The notes beneath the pieces were generated by a model. That model was not told where the DNA came from, did no database searches, and worked only from the letters and a program-made list of their open reading frames with translations. A stretch of 8,540 nt of DNA, taken from Treponema sp. (GTDB lineage Bacteria; Spirochaetota; Spirochaetia; Treponematales; Breznakiellaceae). Below, piece by piece: positions 6,163 to 8,540 of this stretch (position 1 is its first letter; every line of letters begins with the position of its first letter). The DNA lies in the NCBI GenBank assembly GCA_031263435.1, contig JAISFT010000144.1:1-8540 (forward strand). Reading direction: 5' to 3'. The translations under genes were made by a program, and so were the position numbers.

Positions 6163-8133
6163 TTGAAAAGTACAACTCGGAAATTACCGGTCATCCTAGG
6201 TTCCCATGTTCATATTCCCTTTGGAGCCCGCGATGAAGAATTCGAAAGGGCCTATCGCCTCAAATTAAAGCCCTTTGTGTCCGCCCTGTATAAATTCCCC
6301 CAGATTCCGGGAACCCTCCACTATTCGGGGGCCCTGCTCAACTGGGTGGACCGGGTATACCCGGAATGTACCATGTCCATTGATGACCTGGTATCCCGCA
6401 AGCAGGTAGAACTGCTGGGGGGCGGATTCTACGAACCCCAGTTCTCCCTTATCCCCCTGCAGGACAAGATCGGCCAGATAGAGATGCTCACCACCTACCT
6501 GCGCCGGCGTTTCGGCAGGAAACCCCAGGGCTGCTGGCTTCCCGATCTCAACTGGGAACAGAACTTTGTGGCCCCCCTTGCAAGCTGCGGCATGGCCTAT
6601 ACCTTTTTGGGGGAAGAAAGTTTTCGCCAGGCGGGACTTTCGGAGACCTACGGCCCCTGCCTCAGCGAAGATCAAGGCAAGATGATCGTCGTGTTTCCGC
6701 TTGCCCTGTCCCTGAACAGATTCTTTGCCCCCCGGGAAGAAGCGGCCGCGCCCCTTCTGGACGCCCTGAAAAACCTGGCCCGGGGAATCACAAACCCCGA
6801 TTCCCCTGTCGTATCGGTCTTTCCCGACCCCTGCCGGACCATGGAGTCCTCCGGGGAGGCGGAACTCTACTGGCACCGCTTCATCGAAGGACTTGCCGAT
6901 TCGGTCGCCTCCTTCGACTTTACCACCCCCGGCCGCTTTATCAAGGGACGGCCGAACCTTCAAAAGGCTTACTTCCCCAGCTCGGTGGAACGCCGCTGCC
7001 TGGTCGATTTTCCCGAGGCCAACGGAATTTACGCCAAAATGGTCTTCTCCCACATGCTTATCAACCAGCTCCGGGGGGACAAGTCCCGCAAGCGCACCGC
7101 CCTGGAGGAACTGTGGAAGGCCCAGGGCTACGATGCCTTCTGCCCCGCCGAGTCCGGCGGCGTTTACCGCGGGGATCTGCGAAAGTCCGCCTACCATTCC
7201 ATGCTGGAGGCGGAGAAGATCACCCGGGAAACCGGGGCCTTCATCCCCTGCCTCATGAATTTCGATTTTGACCTTGATAACGAAGATGAATACCTGCTCC
7301 AGGGGGAGCAGATCAACTGCTATGTCCGGCCCGAGGGGGCCGGAGTCTTTGAATTGGACTACCTGCCCCGGGCCTGGAACTATATGGATACCTTTGTCCC
7401 CCACCCAGGGGAACCAGGGCAGCGGACCGGAAACCGGAAGCCCCCGGAACGCCGGGCCGGTTTTTCGGATCTGCTGCTGGACGAAGGGAATGCAGGGGGC
7501 GAAAACAGCGCCGGACCTTCGTTTCCCGGAGAACCGGGGCCGGGAATTCCCCCCCCGCCGGAAGAAGTCCTGGAAGCCCTGGCCGGTTCCGGCAGCCGGG
7601 TCCGTCGCTGCTACGACGAACGCTTCCAGGTGCAGGACATGGACAAAACCCGCTGCCGGGTAAGCTTCGTCCTCCCCGAAACGAACCAGGGGCCCTTCGG
7701 TACGATCCGGGTAAAAAAACACTTCCAGCTCAGAAAAGACACCCTTACAGTGGCCTATACCCTGAGCAACCGGGGCGGGGAGGAGGAACATTTCCGCTTT
7801 ATCCCGGAACTGGATCTATCCTTTTCCGGGGACGGAGAGGAGTACCAGCGGATCTTTGCCAACGGCGCCCCCCTCGTACTAACCGGGAAAACGAACCTCA
7901 AAGGGGTCGAGCTCCTGAAATTTCAGGATCTGGGAAACGAAACCATCATCACCCTGGGGGCGGACAAGGGCTTTGACGGCTGGATCTTCCCCCTGTACTG
8001 TCCGGTCCCAGCCGCTCAGAACATCCCCCCGGAACGCTCCTACCAGTCCACCTGCATAGCGCCCCTGTACCATGTCCACCTGGATCCCGGCGAAAGCTGG
8101 ACCCTGGCCTTTTCCCTCAAATTCACCCACTGA
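6163..8133 (+). CDS. GH57 / 4-alpha-glucanotransferase-like protein with DUF1926-type C terminus, probably non-catalytic
   Basis: The 656-residue protein matches the layout of GH57 alpha-amylase/4-alpha-glucanotransferases such as that of Thermococcus litoralis. The catalytic-type barrel comes first: SHVHIP (14-19, family HNHQP) and LLGGGFYEP (84-92, family GFYEP). A central region contains SGGVYRGDLRKSAYHSMLEAEK. A C-terminal beta-sandwich follows (FELDYLPRAWNYMDT at 396-410, then about 480-656). The nucleophile motif WLTERVWxP reads WLPDLNWEQ (125-133), with D128 where Glu is expected. The second catalytic motif, HDDGEKFG in the family, reads FPDPCRTME (220-228), so the acid Asp seems replaced by Pro. 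A Pro/Gly-rich linker fills about 412-466. No signal peptide is seen, so a cytoplasmic role in alpha-glucan metabolism or binding is plausible. The start is TTG with AGG 6 bases upstream; no ATG lies near. It may have its own transcript or continue the rnf operon. Confidence 0.8.
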   Translation: MKSTTRKLPVILGSHVHIPFGARDEEFERAYRLKLKPFVSALYKFPQIPGTLHYSGALLNWVDRVYPECTMSIDDLVSRKQVELLGGGFYEPQFSLIPLQDKIGQIEMLTTYLRRRFGRKPQGCWLPDLNWEQNFVAPLASCGMAYTFLGEESFRQAGLSETYGPCLSEDQGKMIVVFPLALSLNRFFAPREEAAAPLLDALKNLARGITNPDSPVVSVFPDPCRTMESSGEAELYWHRFIEGLADSVASFDFTTPGRFIKGRPNLQKAYFPSSVERRCLVDFPEANGIYAKMVFSHMLINQLRGDKSRKRTALEELWKAQGYDAFCPAESGGVYRGDLRKSAYHSMLEAEKITRETGAFIPCLMNFDFDLDNEDEYLLQGEQINCYVRPEGAGVFELDYLPRAWNYMDTFVPHPGEPGQRTGNRKPPERRAGFSDLLLDEGNAGGENSAGPSFPGEPGPGIPPPPEEVLEALAGSGSRVRRCYDERFQVQDMDKTRCRVSFVLPETNQGPFGTIRVKKHFQLRKDTLTVAYTLSNRGGEEEHFRFIPELDLSFSGDGEEYQRIFANGAPLVLTGKTNLKGVELLKFQDLGNETIITLGADKGFDGWIFPLYCPVPAAQNIPPERSYQSTCIAPLYHVHLDPGESWTLAFSLKFTH

Positions 8134-8151
8134 TCCCCCGTGTCACCCATA

Positions 8152-8171
8152 GTATCCGGCCATCATTCAAA
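8152..8171 (+). repeat. Left arm of a 20-bp inverted repeat
   Basis: The 20 bases here (beginning GTATCCGG and ending TTCAAA) match the reverse complement of 8521-8540 at 19 of 20 positions, the one difference being C versus A at the ninth base. The arms bracket a 389-bp segment, consistent with terminal inverted repeats of a small non-autonomous element. The flanking bases on the left are CACCCATA. Confidence 0.75.
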
Positions 8172-8201
8172 CCGTAGATTCATATTCTTATTTTGGGCGC
8201 A

Positions 8202-8237
8202 TCCCCGGCGCTTACCCCTTCGGGGACGCGCCGGGGA
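8202..8237. repeat. Perfect 10-bp stem-loop with nested CCCC/GGGG hairpin
   Basis: TCCCCGGCGC (8202-8211) and GCGCCGGGGA (8228-8237) are exact reverse complements around a 16-base loop. The loop contains a second hairpin, CCCC-TTC-GGGG (8215-8225). The structure would be very stable in RNA from either strand. No T tract follows on the + strand, so it is an unlikely classical terminator, although it might stabilise the 3' end of the upstream transcript. Confidence 0.7.
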
Positions 8238-8354
8238 CCGGGCTATCCGCTTCAATTCCTCGACCCCCGGCCAAACTTGACCTGTTACAACCTCTTCCTC
8301 TCAAAAGCAGCTCCCCGCCATAAAGATTGATTTACCCATGCGTGTACCGCGGAA

Positions 8355-8371
8355 CCGGGGCATAGCCCGGG
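8355..8371. repeat. Imperfect stem-loop sharing sequence with the left half of the element
   Basis: CCGGGGC and GCCCGGG pair across an ATA loop with one G-G mismatch. Its right side, ATAGCCCGG (8362-8370), is the exact reverse complement of CCGGGCTAT at 8238-8246, so the two halves of the region share internal inverted sequence beyond the end arms. Confidence 0.5.
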
Positions 8372-8398
8372 GAAATATTTGGAATTCCCTGCCGCAGC

Positions 8399-8442
8399 GT
8401 ATCGAAGATACGACGTATCGAAGATACGACGTATCGAAGATA
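8399..8442. repeat. 16-bp tandem palindromic repeat, 2.75 copies
   Basis: The unit GTATCGAAGATACGAC occurs at 8399-8414 and 8415-8430, and partially (12 of 16 bases) at 8431-8442. Each unit contains GTATC and GATAC arms, so both GTATC-GAA-GATAC and GATAC-GAC-GTATC are hairpins and the array can fold in several registers. It is AT-richer than its surroundings. It could be a binding array, a variable-number repeat or internal filler of the surrounding element; nothing here decides between these. Confidence 0.85.
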
Positions 8443-8520
8443 GCGGAGGCAGACTCTACAAGCATTTTTCCGGGATTTTTCCCGGCCCTGTAGTACACCC
8501 ATGAGATAGGTCAACCACAA

Positions 8521-8540
8521 TTTGAATGATGTCCGGATAC
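8521..8540 (-). repeat. Right arm of the 20-bp inverted repeat
   Basis: This is the reverse-complement partner of 8152-8171 (19/20 identity) and it ends exactly at the window edge. A target-site duplication or an extension of the arm therefore cannot be tested here. Beyond the 20 bases, inward similarity falls to about half, as expected for a defined terminal repeat. Confidence 0.75.

Larger units (their letters stand above)
8134..8540. other. Repeat-rich non-coding region, no gene supported
   Basis: The 407 bases after the GH57-like gene hold no convincing coding region. Two short overlapping minus-strand open frames near 8301-8520 run through the repeats and resemble no family. The region is lower in GC than the genes and contains an inverted repeat at its borders, a 10-bp stem-loop, a second imperfect stem-loop, a CCGGGA/TCCCGG hairpin (8470-8485, TTTT loop) and a tandem palindromic repeat. 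None of the hairpins is followed by a T run on the + strand, so I do not call an intrinsic terminator. A short mobile or dispersed repeat is the best explanation. Confidence 0.6.

Noticed and set aside
6265..7791. Minus-strand open frame of 508 codons opposite the GH57-like gene
   Set aside because: The + strand frame carries recognisable GH57/DUF1926 motifs; the antisense translation has none.
8202..8237. Intrinsic terminator for the GH57-like gene
   Set aside because: The stem is strong, but it is followed by CCGGGCTATCC rather than a T run.
8399..8442. CRISPR array
   Set aside because: The units are directly adjacent 16-mers without spacers and no cas genes are present.
8301..8520. Two short minus-strand open frames in the terminal non-coding region
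   Set aside because: They overlap each other in different frames, run through the tandem repeat, and have no ribosome site or family resemblance.

Overview
The window is about 8.5 kb of GC-rich bacterial DNA (around 60% GC or a little more by eye). Six tightly packed genes on the + strand (1-6129) are followed by a seventh + strand gene (6163-8133) and about 400 bp of repeat-rich non-coding DNA (8134-8540). A spirochaete, probably Treponema-like, is the best guess: an rnfB-less Rnf-type cluster joined to a GH57/DUF1926 protein fits what I remember of treponeme genomes. No rRNA or other phylogenetic marker is present, so this is inference.

Region 1 (1-2042): the 3' part of a divergent PAP2/DUF212 membrane protein gene, then a 574-codon gene for an unrecognised multi-pass membrane protein. 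That gene carries an Ala/Gly-rich insert and a perfect 38-bp palindrome. Region 2 (2042-6129): five genes in the order rnfC-rnfD-rnfG-rnfE-rnfA, each start codon overlapping the previous stop (TAATG, TGATG, ATGA, ATGA, ATGA). This implies one translationally coupled transcript and a fixed membrane complex. The canonical partner rnfB, which carries the ferredoxin-type electron-input domain, is absent from the place it usually holds after rnfA. Region 3 (6163-8133): a GH57/4-alpha-glucanotransferase-like protein with a DUF1926-type C-terminal beta-sandwich, in which the usual catalytic residues appear to be missing. Region 4 (8134-8540): no convincing gene. It holds a 20-bp inverted repeat 389 bp end to end, strong stem-loops and a 16-bp tandem palindromic repeat, and looks like a MITE or other short dispersed repeat.

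The most interesting result is the condition of the Rnf-like complex. By eye, folds and gene order are Rnf, but most known cofactor sites look eroded: the Gly-rich nucleotide/FMN loop of RnfC, the flavinylated Thr of RnfD (TGAE instead of GAT), the SGAT motif and length of RnfG, and three of the four membrane [2Fe-2S] cysteines of RnfA/RnfE. The two [4Fe-4S] motifs of RnfC are intact. With rnfB missing and an unknown membrane protein coupled upstream, the cluster may encode a derived complex with a different electron route or a non-redox job. These calls rest on reading the translations against remembered family motifs; alignments and structure prediction would settle them.
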